A DNA stretch of 64,000 bases, from assembly GCA_900549955.1 (NCBI GenBank), contig URQH01000002.1:62001-126000 (forward strand), written 5' to 3'. Numbering within the stretch: the stretch's first letter is position 1; each line of letters starts with the position of its first letter. Both the position numbers and the translations under genes were made by a program. Of the stretch, positions 57,133 to 64,000 are shown piece after piece. Source of the stretch: an uncultured Eubacteriales bacterium. GTDB taxonomy: Bacteria > Bacillota > Clostridia > Christensenellales > CAG-138. The notes beneath the pieces are model-generated. The model saw nothing but the letters and a program-made list of their open reading frames with translations. It ran no database searches and had not been told where the DNA came from.

Positions 57133-57208
57133 TGGAGCGGGAGACGGGGCTCGAACCCGCCACCTCAGCCTTGGCAAGGCTGCGCTCTACCAAATGAGCT
57201 ACTCCCGC
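57133..57208 (-). tRNA. tRNA-Gly (anticodon GCC)
   Basis: A 76-base cloverleaf, acceptor GCGGGAG, anticodon loop TTGCCAA, encoded CCA. Confidence 0.95.
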
Positions 57209-57241
57209 ATTGGCTGCAACCGTTTCACACAAGCAAAAAAC

Positions 57242-57326
57242 TGGTGCGGGCGAAGAGACTTGAACTCATACGCCTGCCGGCACCAGAACCTAAATCTGGC
57301 GCGTCTGCCAATTCCGCCACGCCCGC
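57242..57326 (-). tRNA. tRNA-Leu (anticodon UAG)
   Basis: An 85-base gene with a long variable arm, as expected for leucine. Acceptor GCGGGCG, anticodon loop TTTAGGT, encoded CCA. Confidence 0.95.
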
Positions 57327-57345
57327 ACGCCGGTGAAAGCAACGT

Positions 57346-57421
57346 TGGTGACCCGTCGGAGATTCGAACTCCGGACACCTTGATTAAAAGTCAAGTGCTC
57401 TACCGACTGAGCTAACGGGTC
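57346..57421 (-). tRNA. tRNA-Lys (anticodon UUU)
   Basis: A 76-base cloverleaf, acceptor GACCCGT, anticodon loop CTTTTAA, encoded CCA. Confidence 0.95.
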
Positions 57422-57425
57422 AGAA

Positions 57426-57501
57426 TGGCTGGGGTGGCAGGATTTGAACCTACGAATGACGGAGTCAAAGTCCGTTGCCTTAGCCGCTTGGCTACACCCC
57501 A
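57426..57501 (-). tRNA. tRNA-Gln (anticodon UUG)
   Basis: A 76-base cloverleaf starting with T (TGGGGTG), as glutamine tRNAs do, with anticodon loop CTTTGAC and encoded CCA. Confidence 0.95.
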
Positions 57502-57520
57502 ACGGTGCGGAAAGCAAAAA

Positions 57521-57598
57521 TGGGGTGAGTAGTGGGACTCGAACCCACGACCTCCTGGGCCACAACCAGGCACTCTAACCAACTGAGCTATACCCACC
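57521..57598 (-). tRNA. tRNA-His (anticodon GUG)
   Basis: A cloverleaf with acceptor GTGGGTA preceded by an encoded G-1 opposite C73, as histidine tRNA needs. Anticodon GUG, encoded CCA. The 5' boundary is 57598 if G-1 is counted. Confidence 0.95.
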
Positions 57599-57686
57599 AT
57601 GCTCCCCAAATCGGAAGAACGGACGAACTCCACCGAATCCAGCTTGCCCGGCACCCCGTAGGCCGCCCTCAGAGGTGCCGTGCATT

Positions 57687-57763
57687 TGGCGCGCCCGCAG
57701 GGATTCGAACCCGGGACCTACGGCTTAGAAGGCCGTTGCTCTATCCTGCTGAGCTACAGGCGC
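57687..57763 (-). tRNA. tRNA-Arg (anticodon UCU)
   Basis: A 77-base cloverleaf, acceptor GCGCCTG, anticodon loop CTTCTAA, encoded CCA. It is the first gene of the tRNA operon. The 88 bases between it and tRNA-His, and the 83 bases between tRNA-Gly(UCC) and the last tRNA-Lys, hold no further tRNA that I can see. Confidence 0.95.
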
Positions 57764-57787
57764 AGGTCAGAGAGTTCCGAAAAGTAA

Positions 57788-57816
57788 TTATAAGGGGATT
57801 GACGCTTTCTGTCAAT
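57788..57816 (-). promoter_or_regulatory. Consensus promoter of the tRNA operon
   Basis: Perfect TTGACA (complement 57811-57816), 17 bases and perfect TATAAT (complement 57788-57793), 25 bases before the first tRNA. This is the strongest promoter in the window. Confidence 0.9.
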
Positions 57817-57831
57817 GGCCAACGGCAAAGT

Positions 57832-58332
57832 TTATGCTCTGCCGCAACACTTTTTGTATTTTTTGCCGCTCCCACAGGGACACGGGTCGTTACGGCCCAC
57901 GGTTTTTTCCTTGACAAACACCTGCGCAGAACGGTATTCCTTCGTGATCTCATGGCGGCGCTGCGCACTCAGGCGTTCCTCCCATTCCGGCAACCCGTAT
58001 AACCAGCTCGCCTTGGCCGCGAGCATGTTGTAATACAGCTTTTCGAGGTCGATCTCCAGGTGCAGCACCATCTCCGGCTCAAGCGTTTCCAGCTCCAGCG
58101 GTTCGGTCAAGCTCGTGTTGATACCGTCCAGAAATCCGCAGAACACCACCGGTTCCATGGAAAAGGACGCCGCCAGCTCCTCGAGCGTCCCGTCATAGAC
58201 GAGCTGGCCGGATGCAAGGATTTTCCTGTAATTCTCCGTCTCCGCGGCAAAATAGCGATCCCAGTATTCCTGCTGCGCCGCATCCGGGCGCGGCTGCTCG
58301 CACAGCGCGAGCCAATCTGCATACAGTCCCAT
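57832..58332 (-). CDS. SEC-C motif protein
   Basis: This 166-residue protein has a helical N-terminal domain (YADWLALCEQPRPDAAQQEY, LEIDLEKLYYNMLAAKASWL) and a C-terminal SEC-C zinc motif, GRNDPCPCGSGKKYKKCCG, at about 147-165. In SecA this motif binds zinc and SecB. Free-standing SEC-C proteins of this kind are common in Clostridia, and their role is unclear, perhaps protein targeting or ribosome association. It sits between rimI and the tRNA promoter and may be cotranscribed with the queA operon. Confidence 0.85.
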   Translation of the reverse strand: MGLYADWLALCEQPRPDAAQQEYWDRYFAAETENYRKILASGQLVYDGTLEELAASFSMEPVVFCGFLDGINTSLTEPLELETLEPEMVLHLEIDLEKLYYNMLAAKASWLYGLPEWEERLSAQRRHEITKEYRSAQVFVKEKTVGRNDPCPCGSGKKYKKCCGRA

Positions 58333-58366
58333 CGTTTTCCTCCCATTCGTTTACCAGCTACATAAT

Positions 58367-58843
58367 TTAGCACATTTCCCCGCAGGATGCAACCGTTTTG
58401 GCAAGATCGTGATTCCACAACAGCCGCGCGCCCTCTCCCGTGTCGGTATAGTACCGCGGGCGGAACCCGTTCTGCTCAAACCCCATCTGCCGGTACAGCG
58501 CCTGCGCGGGCGCGTTCGTCTCCCGCACCTCCAGCGTCATGCTCGTTGCGCCCCGGTTCAGCGCCCGTCGCATGAGCGCCAGCAGCAGCGCACGGGCATA
58601 GCCCCTGCGACGGCACTCCGGTAGCACGGCGATATTGGTCACGTGCGCCTCGTCGCAAACCACCCACATGCCGCCATAGCCCACGACGCGCCCCTCCTGC
58701 TCCAGCACAAGATACACGGCCACGTCGTTCTTCAATTCGCCCAGCAGCGACAGTTTGGACCATGGCGTGCGAAAACACACGCACTCAATCTCGTGCACAC
58801 GCCCGACATCGGCCTTGTGCATGTCGCGTATGGCCGCGCTCAT
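58367..58843 (-). CDS. rimI: Ribosomal-protein-alanine N-acetyltransferase
   Basis: This 158-residue GNAT protein has the RimI pattern: IECVCFRTPWSKLSLLGEL at the start, VTNIAVLPECRRRGYARALLLALM with the acetyl-CoA loop, and the end TLEVRETNAPAQALYRQMGF with RPRYYTDTGEGA. RimI acetylates the N-terminus of S18. The start at 58843 overlaps the tsaB stop by four bases. tsaE-tsaB-rimI is a standard Firmicutes order. Confidence 0.92.
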   Translation of the reverse strand: MSAAIRDMHKADVGRVHEIECVCFRTPWSKLSLLGELKNDVAVYLVLEQEGRVVGYGGMWVVCDEAHVTNIAVLPECRRRGYARALLLALMRRALNRGATSMTLEVRETNAPAQALYRQMGFEQNGFRPRYYTDTGEGARLLWNHDLAKTVASCGEMC

Positions 58844-59454
58844 CGCCTGCCCTCCGCCAGCCGCTCCGCCTGCGACGGCCTGAGGTACAGCGGCCGCACC
58901 TCCTGCTGCGCGGTCGCGAGCAGCGTCATGGCCGCAAGCCCAACGGACGCAGCGTCCGGCCAGACGGGCGGTTCGCACAGGCCCGGCACGTCGCCCACAA
59001 GCCGGGCGCCCGCCAGCCCCGCGCCGTACGCCTCCAGCGACACCGCCTGCGGCGCTTCCACGCACCTGCCGGCCGCATACCGGGCCGCATACGCATTGCC
59101 GTTGCGCGCGTCGATCAGCGCGCACACCGGCTCCGGGGACGGCAGGCAGCGTTGGTACAGCGCCCGCAACGCGTCCACCCCGACGACCGGTTTGTGACAC
59201 GCAAACGCAAACGCATTGGCCATGCACACGCCGATGCGCACGCCGGTAAACGAACCCGGACCCACGTCTACGGCAAACACATCCACGGCGTCCAGCGGCA
59301 GGGCGCACTGCCTTAGCAGCAGCCTGACGGCCGGCAATACCGTTTCCGCGTGTTTGTGCGCCGGGTCGCAGGCATGCCCGGCGCACACCACGCCGTCGCG
59401 CAGCAGCGCGACCGACGCGGCCTTGGCCGTCGTCTCCAGAGCAAGCAGGATCAT
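58840..59454 (-). CDS. tsaB: tRNA t6A37 synthesis protein TsaB
   Basis: This 204-residue protein has the ASKHA-type TsaB features: LLALETTAKAASVALLRDG, DVFAVDVGPGSFTGVRIGV and ALIDARNGNAYAARY. It pairs with TsaD and TsaE in making the threonylcarbamoyl group at A37 of ANN-decoding tRNAs. tsaD is not in the window. It overlaps tsaE and rimI by four bases at each end. Confidence 0.94.
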   Translation of the reverse strand: MILLALETTAKAASVALLRDGVVCAGHACDPAHKHAETVLPAVRLLLRQCALPLDAVDVFAVDVGPGSFTGVRIGVCMANAFAFACHKPVVGVDALRALYQRCLPSPEPVCALIDARNGNAYAARYAAGRCVEAPQAVSLEAYGAGLAGARLVGDVPGLCEPPVWPDAASVGLAAMTLLATAQQEVRPLYLRPSQAERLAEGRR

Positions 59455-59903
59455 AGCCGTTCCAGCACCTCCTCATAGGCAGCGCCAAGCGCACAGAGCG
59501 ACACGTGCCGCGGCGCATCGCCATCTCCTTCGATCGTCAGCTCCAGCCGGGCCGGCGGCAGCGCTTCCTGCACCAGTTCGGCCCACTCCATCAGGATGAC
59601 GGCGTCCTGCGCCAGATAGTCGTCAAACCCGATGGCATACAATTCGTCCGCATCGGCAAGGCGATAGGCGTCAAAGTGCAGCAGGCGAGGCTGCGTATCG
59701 TATTCCTGCACGATGGTAAACGTTGGGCTCGTGACGTCCGTCGCGCCCAGCGCGGCGCCCACGCCCCGTACCAGCACCGTCTTGCCGGCGCCAAGGTCTC
59801 CGTGCAGCGCCACAAACGCGCCCGGAAACAGCGCGCGTCCCAGGCGCCCGCCAAGCGCCAGCATGTCCGCCTCGCTTGCACAGACCAGTTCCCGCCGTTT
59901 CAC
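59451..59903 (-). CDS. tsaE: tRNA t6A37 synthesis ATPase TsaE
   Basis: This 150-residue P-loop protein has FVALHGDLGAGKTVLVRGVG (Walker A), TSPTFTIVQEYD and LLHFDAYRLADADELYAIG, then VILMEWAEL, all typical of TsaE. The start is a GTG at 59903, overlapping the tgt stop as GTGA and giving the usual N-terminus. Longer in-frame starts lie inside tgt. Confidence 0.93.
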   Translation of the reverse strand: MKRRELVCASEADMLALGGRLGRALFPGAFVALHGDLGAGKTVLVRGVGAALGATDVTSPTFTIVQEYDTQPRLLHFDAYRLADADELYAIGFDDYLAQDAVILMEWAELVQEALPPARLELTIEGDGDAPRHVSLCALGAAYEEVLERL

Positions 59904-61054
59904 TGGGTATAGATGCCTCCCTCCAGCAGTTCGCGCGCAAAGTCGCCAAAGCGGTCTTCGCGAATGGCCTGCCGCACGTCCTCCATCAGGCGCAGGGAAA
60001 AGCGCAGGTTGTGAATCGTCACCAGCTGCGCCGCAAGGATCTCCTCGGCCTTCAGCAGGTGCCGGATATAGGCGCGCGTAAAGCCGGTGCGGCACGTATA
60101 ACAGTCGCACCCCTCTTCAATCGGCGTGAAGTCGCGCGCATACGCGGCGTTGCGCAGCACGCGGCGGCCGGTGCGCGTCAACGCCAGCCCGTTTCGGGCA
60201 CTCCGGGTCTGCAACACACAGTCGAACATATCCACGCCGCGCAGCACGCCCTCCAGCAGGCAGTCCGGACTGCCGACGCCCATCAGATAGCGCGGCTTGT
60301 CCTCCGGCAGATACGGCATCAGCTCTTCGAGCATCTCATACATCACGTGCTTGGGCTCGCCGACGCTCAGGCCGCCAATGCCATAGCCCGTAAAATCCAT
60401 GGCAGCGAGCGTCCTGGCGCTCTCAATGCGCAGGTCGCGGTACATGCCGCCCTGCACGATGCCGAACAGCGCCTGATCCGGCCGCACATGCGCCTCCCGG
60501 CACCGCTCGGCCCAGCGATGGGTGCGGTTCATGGCGCGCAGCGTGTAGGCGTGGTCGCTCGGGAACGGCGCGCACTCGTCAAAGCACATGGCGATATCCG
60601 CGCCCAGCGCCTGCTCGATCTCCATGGCCTTTTCCGGCGTGAAAAAATGCCTGCTGCCGTCGATGTGCGAGCGGAACTCGACCCCGTCCTCGCGGATGTC
60701 GTTCATCTTGGCCAGGCTGAACACCTGAAACCCGCCGCTGTCAGTCAGGATAGGCCTGTCCCAGCGCATAAACGTGTGCAGGCCGCCCGCCTCCTCCACA
60801 AGCCGGTGGCCGGGCCGCATATAGAGATGGTATGTATTGGCGAGGATGATATTGGCCCGCACATCCAGCAGGTCGCGCGGGGTCATGGCCTTGACGGTCG
60901 CCTGCGTGCCCACGGGCATATAACACGGGGTCTCGATCACCCCGTGCGGCGTGTGCAGCAGTCCGAGCCGCGCGCCGGTCTGCCGGCAGGTCTTGAGCAG
61001 TTCAAAGCGGAACGGCGGCGCGCCCGCTTCCTTTGCCATCGGTCTTTCTTCCAT
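59900..61054 (-). CDS. tgt: Queuine tRNA-ribosyltransferase
   Basis: This 384-residue enzyme exchanges guanine 34 for the queuosine precursor in GUN tRNAs. It has the substrate loop PILTDSGGFQVFSL with the general base Asp, GIVQGGMYRDLR, GGLSVGEPKHVMYEML, the nucleophile region LMGVGSPDCLLEGVLRGVDMFDCVL, and the zinc site DCYTCRTGFTRAYIRHL with the distal His in TIHNL. GGGGAGAG precedes the ATG at 61054. It is 12 bases after queA. Confidence 0.97.
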   Translation of the reverse strand: MEERPMAKEAGAPPFRFELLKTCRQTGARLGLLHTPHGVIETPCYMPVGTQATVKAMTPRDLLDVRANIILANTYHLYMRPGHRLVEEAGGLHTFMRWDRPILTDSGGFQVFSLAKMNDIREDGVEFRSHIDGSRHFFTPEKAMEIEQALGADIAMCFDECAPFPSDHAYTLRAMNRTHRWAERCREAHVRPDQALFGIVQGGMYRDLRIESARTLAAMDFTGYGIGGLSVGEPKHVMYEMLEELMPYLPEDKPRYLMGVGSPDCLLEGVLRGVDMFDCVLQTRSARNGLALTRTGRRVLRNAAYARDFTPIEEGCDCYTCRTGFTRAYIRHLLKAEEILAAQLVTIHNLRFSLRLMEDVRQAIREDRFGDFARELLEGGIYTQ

Positions 61055-61066
61055 TGTTCTCTCCCC

Positions 61067-62092
61067 TCACTCGATCAGCATGGCATCGCCAAAGCTGAAA
61101 AACCGGTACCGCTGCTGCACGGCGTGCCTGTACACGCGCAGCATTTCCTCCCGGCCCGCAAAGGCCGATACGAGCATGAGCAGCGTCGATTCCGGCAAAT
61201 GAAAGTTCGTGATCAGCGCATCCACCGCACGGAACGCATAACCCGGCGTGATGAAGATGCTCGTCTGCCCGGCAAACGGCTGCACAAGCCCATCGGGCGT
61301 CGCCGCGCTTTCCAGCGTGCGCACGGAAGTCGTCCCCACCGCGACAACGCGGCCGCCGGCCGCCCGCGCCTCGTTGATTGCGCGCGCCGCCTCCGCCGTC
61401 ACCTCGCAGTATTCCGCGTGCATGTGATGGTCCTCCACCCGCTCGGCCGAAACCGGCCGGAACGTGCCGAGCCCCACGTGCAACAGCACGTCCACAATGC
61501 GCACGCCCTGCGCGCGCAGCCGGTCGAGCAGCGCCTGCGTAAAGTGCAGGCCGGCCGTCGGCGCCGCAGCGGAACCGCGCTCGCGCGCATACACGGTCTG
61601 ATAGCGCTCCGGATCCTCCAGCCGCTCCGTGATATACGGCGGCAGCGGCGTCTGTCCCACGCGGTCGAGGACCTCCTCCAAAATGCCGTCGTACAGCAGC
61701 TCCACCAGCTTGCCGCCCTCCGCGCCGGTATCGCCCAGCACCCGCACGCGCAGTCCGTCGCCCACGCGGTATTCCTGCCCGGGCCGCGCGCGGCGCGCCG
61801 GCTTGGCCAGGCACTCCCACCGGTCGCCCTCCGCGCGGCGCAGCAGCAAAAACTCCATGTGCCCGCCCGTGTCCTCCCGCACGCCGATCAGGCGCGCCGG
61901 TATGACGCGCGTGGTGTTGCGCACAAGCACGTCCCCAGGATGGAGATGCGACGCGACGTCGGAAAACACGCCGTCGGTGATCGACCGCGTGTTTCGATCG
62001 TACAGCAGCAGCCGCGAGGCGGACCGGTCCGCCGGCGGCGTCTGCGCAATCAACTCCTGTGGCAACTCGTAGTAAAAATCGCTGGTGTTCAA
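61067..62092 (-). CDS. queA: S-adenosylmethionine:tRNA ribosyltransferase-isomerase
   Basis: This 341-residue enzyme moves the ribosyl part of SAM to preQ1 in tRNA to form epoxyqueuosine. It matches QueA: NTSDFYYELPQELIAQTPP, RLLLYDRNTRSITDGVF, LVRNTTRVIPARLIG, GLHFTQALLDRLRAQGV, HVGLGTFRPVSAE and FITPGYAFRAVDALITNFHLP in part. I choose the TTG at 62092, ten bases after GGAG; a GTG at 62128 would add 12 unconserved residues. It heads the queA-tgt-tsaE-tsaB-rimI operon. Confidence 0.95.
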   Translation of the reverse strand: MNTSDFYYELPQELIAQTPPADRSASRLLLYDRNTRSITDGVFSDVASHLHPGDVLVRNTTRVIPARLIGVREDTGGHMEFLLLRRAEGDRWECLAKPARRARPGQEYRVGDGLRVRVLGDTGAEGGKLVELLYDGILEEVLDRVGQTPLPPYITERLEDPERYQTVYARERGSAAAPTAGLHFTQALLDRLRAQGVRIVDVLLHVGLGTFRPVSAERVEDHHMHAEYCEVTAEAARAINEARAAGGRVVAVGTTSVRTLESAATPDGLVQPFAGQTSIFITPGYAFRAVDALITNFHLPESTLLMLVSAFAGREEMLRVYRHAVQQRYRFFSFGDAMLIE

Positions 62093-62121
62093 TCGATCAA
62101 CACTCCATGTAAAATACGCGG

Positions 62122-62149
62122 CGCCCACGCCCGCCAGGCGCGCGTGGGC
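62122..62149 (-). other. Leader hairpin upstream of queA
   Basis: GCCCACGC (62123-62130) and GCGTGGGC (62142-62149) form a perfect 8-bp stem in the transcribed leader, about ten bases after the expected start of transcription. There is no T tract, so it is not a terminator. I see no clear preQ1 riboswitch signature. Confidence 0.4.
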
Positions 62150-62158
62150 ACGACATGT

Positions 62159-62187
62159 ATTATAGTGGAGCGCGGCAGATTTCGCAA
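62159..62187 (-). promoter_or_regulatory. Promoter of the queA-tgt-tsaE-tsaB-rimI operon
   Basis: TTGCGA (complement 62182-62187), 17 bases and perfect TATAAT (complement 62159-62164). The -35 lies just past the stop of the deacetylase gene. Confidence 0.7.
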
Positions 62188-62189
62188 GC

Positions 62190-62996
62190 CTATATCAGTT
62201 TCTGCCGTCCTTTCGCATCAATCGTCGTGTTGCCCTCCAGCAGCAGCTCGTCGATCGTCACAAACTCGTATCTCTCCGCCTGCGCCTTCTCGATGAGCGT
62301 GGGCAGATAGTCCTCGATCATATGCCCGTTGTTATGGCACAAAATGATGCTTCCCGGCTCCAGGCTACCCATGACGGCATCCACAATCGCCTCGGCACTG
62401 CGCTCTTTTTTCCAGTCGATGGTGTCGACCTGCCACTGGATGGCTTCATAGCCAAGCTCGCGCGCGGCGTTGATGACCGTGTCGTTATACTCGCCAAACG
62501 GCGCGCGGAACTTTGTGCTGCGCTTGCCGGTCAGCGCCTCGACCTTGTCGTCCAGTTTTGTAATCTCCTCCTGCACCTGCTGCGTCGTGAGCTTGTTCAT
62601 GTGCGGATGCGTCAGGCTGAGGTTGCCGATTTCGTGTCCCGCTTCGGCGATCGCCTTCAGCTGGTCCGGATAGGCGTCCACCCACTGGCCGCTCACAAAG
62701 AACGTCGCCTTGACGTCGTGCTTTTCAAGCGTTTCCAAAATGGCGGCCGTCTTGTCGTCCTTCCAGGCCGCGTTGATCGTCAACGCAATCCGGTTGTCCG
62801 GCCGCTCCACGCTGTAGACGGGCAGCTCCCTGTTCTTTCCAGGCAGCACGTTGAGCTGGTATTCTTCCACCTGCGCACCCGCCATCGTCGGCGTGGCGTC
62901 GCCCGGCAGGCAGAGAATGAGCACGATCACGGCGGCAAGCAGCAGCGCCAGCCCGGCAAAGATCAACGACCTCTTTTTAATGACAACAATCCGCAC
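62190..62996 (-). CDS. Polysaccharide deacetylase-family protein, PdaB/YlxY-like, degenerate active site
   Basis: This 268-residue protein has an N-terminal signal anchor (about 8-30) and a NodB-fold domain. The fold is clear: HDVKATFFVSGQWVDAYPDQL, FRAPFGEYNDTVINAARELGY, SIILCHNNGHM. Yet the first catalytic motif (normally TFDDG) reads LTINAAWKDDKT, and the zinc motif (normally HxxxH as in NHSYSH) reads NLSLTH, losing the first His. Sporulation proteins of the YlxY group also lack catalytic residues. I choose the GTG at 62996, with GGGGG eight bases upstream. It may act in spore wall formation without enzymatic activity. Confidence 0.8.
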   Translation of the reverse strand: MRIVVIKKRSLIFAGLALLLAAVIVLILCLPGDATPTMAGAQVEEYQLNVLPGKNRELPVYSVERPDNRIALTINAAWKDDKTAAILETLEKHDVKATFFVSGQWVDAYPDQLKAIAEAGHEIGNLSLTHPHMNKLTTQQVQEEITKLDDKVEALTGKRSTKFRAPFGEYNDTVINAARELGYEAIQWQVDTIDWKKERSAEAIVDAVMGSLEPGSIILCHNNGHMIEDYLPTLIEKAQAERYEFVTIDELLLEGNTTIDAKGRQKLI

Positions 62997-63058
62997 CCCA
63001 TCAACCCCCAAATTGTTAAGCTGTTGTACTTTATGCGACACAAGTCCCAAAAATCACA

Positions 63059-63086
63059 GGAAGGCTGCGCATTTGCGCAGCCTTCC
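63059..63086 (-). terminator. Terminator after rpoD
   Basis: A perfect 12-bp stem (GGAAGGCTGCGC and complement) with a four-base loop, followed on the minus strand by TGTGATTTTTG. It is 17 bases after the rpoD stop. Confidence 0.85.
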
Positions 63087-63103
63087 CGCGTCAGGTTGTC
63101 CCA

Positions 63104-64000
63104 TTATTCGAGAAAATCCTTGAGCCGTTTGCTGCGGCTCGGGTGGCGCAACTTGCGCAGCGCCTTGGCCTCGATCTGGCGAATGCGCTCCCGCGTGACG
63201 TTGAACTCCTTGCCAACCTCCTCGAGCGTGCGCGCCTTGCCATCGTCCAGGCCATAGCGCAGGCGCAGCACCTTGGCCTCCCGCGGCGTGAGCGAATTGA
63301 GCACGTCCATGAGCTGTTCCTTGAGCAGCGTAACGGCCACGGCTTCCGCGGGCGCCGGCGCATCCTGGTCTTCGATGAAGTCGCCCAGATGGCTGTCGTC
63401 TTCCTCGCCGATCGGCGTCTCCAGCGAGACAGGCTCCTGCGCAATTTTGATGATCTCGCGCACCTTTTCCTCTGAAATGCCCATCTCGCGGGCAATTTCA
63501 TCCGGACGCGGGTCGCGGCCATATTCCTGCACAAGCTGCCGGTTGACACGGATGAGCTTGTTGATCGTCTCGACCATGTGCACGGGGATGCGGATGGTGC
63601 GCGCCTGATCGGCAATGGCGCGCGTGATCGCCTGCCGGATCCACCAGGTCGCATAGGTGGAGAATTTGTAACCCTTGCGATAGTCGAATTTTTCAACCGC
63701 CTTGATGAGGCCCAGGTTCCCCTCCTGAATGAGGTCTAAGAAGAGCATCCCGCGCCCTACATAGCGTTTGGCAATGGAGACGACCAGACGCAGGTTCGCT
63801 TCCGCCAGCTGGTGCTTGGCCTCCGGGTCGCCCTCCGCCATGCGCTGCGCAATGGCCACCTCCTCGTCCGCCGTGAGCAGCGGCACCTTGCCGATCTCCT
63901 TGAGGTACATGCGGACGGGATCGTCGATATTGACGCCCTCCACCGCGGCCAGAGTGCTCTCGATCTCGGCAATCTCCTCGTTGATGTCCTCCGGCACCTC
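63104..64000 (-). CDS. rpoD: RNA polymerase primary sigma factor, partial at right edge
   Basis: About 298 C-terminal residues are visible and the frame stays open to the edge. Region 1.2 (DDPVRMYLKEIGKVPLLTADEE) is followed by region 2 with AEANLRLVVSIAKRYVGRGM and the -10 recognition helix GYKFSTYATWWIRQAITRAI. Region 3 and region 4 follow, the latter with TLEEVGKEFNVTRERIRQIE for the -35 element. This is the housekeeping sigma-A, consistent with the TTGACA/TATAAT-like promoters seen across the window. The variable N-terminal region lies outside the window. Confidence 0.97.
   Translation of the reverse strand, partial: EVPEDINEEIAEIESTLAAVEGVNIDDPVRMYLKEIGKVPLLTADEEVAIAQRMAEGDPEAKHQLAEANLRLVVSIAKRYVGRGMLFLDLIQEGNLGLIKAVEKFDYRKGYKFSTYATWWIRQAITRAIADQARTIRIPVHMVETINKLIRVNRQLVQEYGRDPRPDEIAREMGISEEKVREIIKIAQEPVSLETPIGEEDDSHLGDFIEDQDAPAPAEAVAVTLLKEQLMDVLNSLTPREAKVLRLRYGLDDGKARTLEEVGKEFNVTRERIRQIEAKALRKLRHPSRSKRLKDFLE

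Noticed and set aside
63000..63050. Sigma-E or sigma-K promoter (CATAAAGTA) ahead of the deacetylase gene
   Set aside because: The -10 pattern CATAnnnTA fits, but I find no matching -35 at the right distance.

Overview
The window is GC-rich chromosomal DNA from a spore-forming, monoderm member of the Bacillota, most likely a high-GC Clostridia lineage. Evidence for this is the set of sporulation genes (bofC-like, yabP, yabQ, spoIVFA/spoIVFB, a PdaB/YlxY-like deacetylase), an L27 precursor with a Prp-cleavable N-terminus, strong Shine-Dalgarno sites and housekeeping promoters close to TTGACA-17-TATAAT. It is almost all core genome. I see no insertion sequence, prophage, integrase, CRISPR array or rRNA. 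Both edges cut genes: nnr on the left and rpoD on the right.

Layout. 1-8 kb: partial nnr with recX, a VanW-family envelope protein, a HAD phosphatase, proA, a BofC-like protein and a polytopic GT-C-like membrane protein. 8-15 kb (minus strand): rho, then rpmE with its own promoter, then tyrS-yigZ-large surface protein-DUF2461. 15-17 kb (plus): yabP-yabQ-divIC-ppx/gppA. 17-23 kb (minus): mutS2, then a response regulator-histidine kinase-HtrA operon. 23-32 kb (minus): a small gene, then cdaA-cdaR (c-di-AMP synthesis and its regulator), an FAD oxidoreductase, two tandem PQQ-type beta-propeller proteins and mscS. 32-38 kb: nadE; a glycolipid glycosyltransferase plus CrtO-like protein, divergent from a second two-component system; two zinc-ribbon proteins.

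39-45 kb holds the most distinctive block, a selenium-metabolism cluster: DUF3343, a TusA/YedF-like protein, YedE, a cysteine desulfurase-like enzyme, SelD, YqeB and YqeC. Its content fits the selenium-dependent molybdenum hydroxylase trait (labile selenium cofactor rather than selenocysteine). No selA, selB, tRNA-Sec or hydroxylase lies in the window. 45-52 kb (minus): spoIVFA-spoIVFB-radical SAM-DUF2344-rng-rplU-prp-rpmA, related to the Bacillus subtilis order spoIVFAB-rplU-ysxB-rpmA. 52-57 kb: an exonuclease/endonuclease/phosphatase protein, an L,D-transpeptidase lipoprotein, malic enzyme, a GNAT enzyme and an MTA phosphorylase-family protein. 56.9-57.8 kb: eight tRNA genes behind a perfect consensus promoter. 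58-62 kb (minus): queA-tgt-tsaE-tsaB-rimI, coupled by four-base overlaps, joining queuosine and t6A tRNA modification to ribosomal protein acetylation. 62-64 kb: a degenerate polysaccharide deacetylase and the primary sigma factor.

The themes are cell-envelope sensing and building, translation and tRNA modification, and spore formation. All functional calls rest on motif recognition and context. No database search was run.
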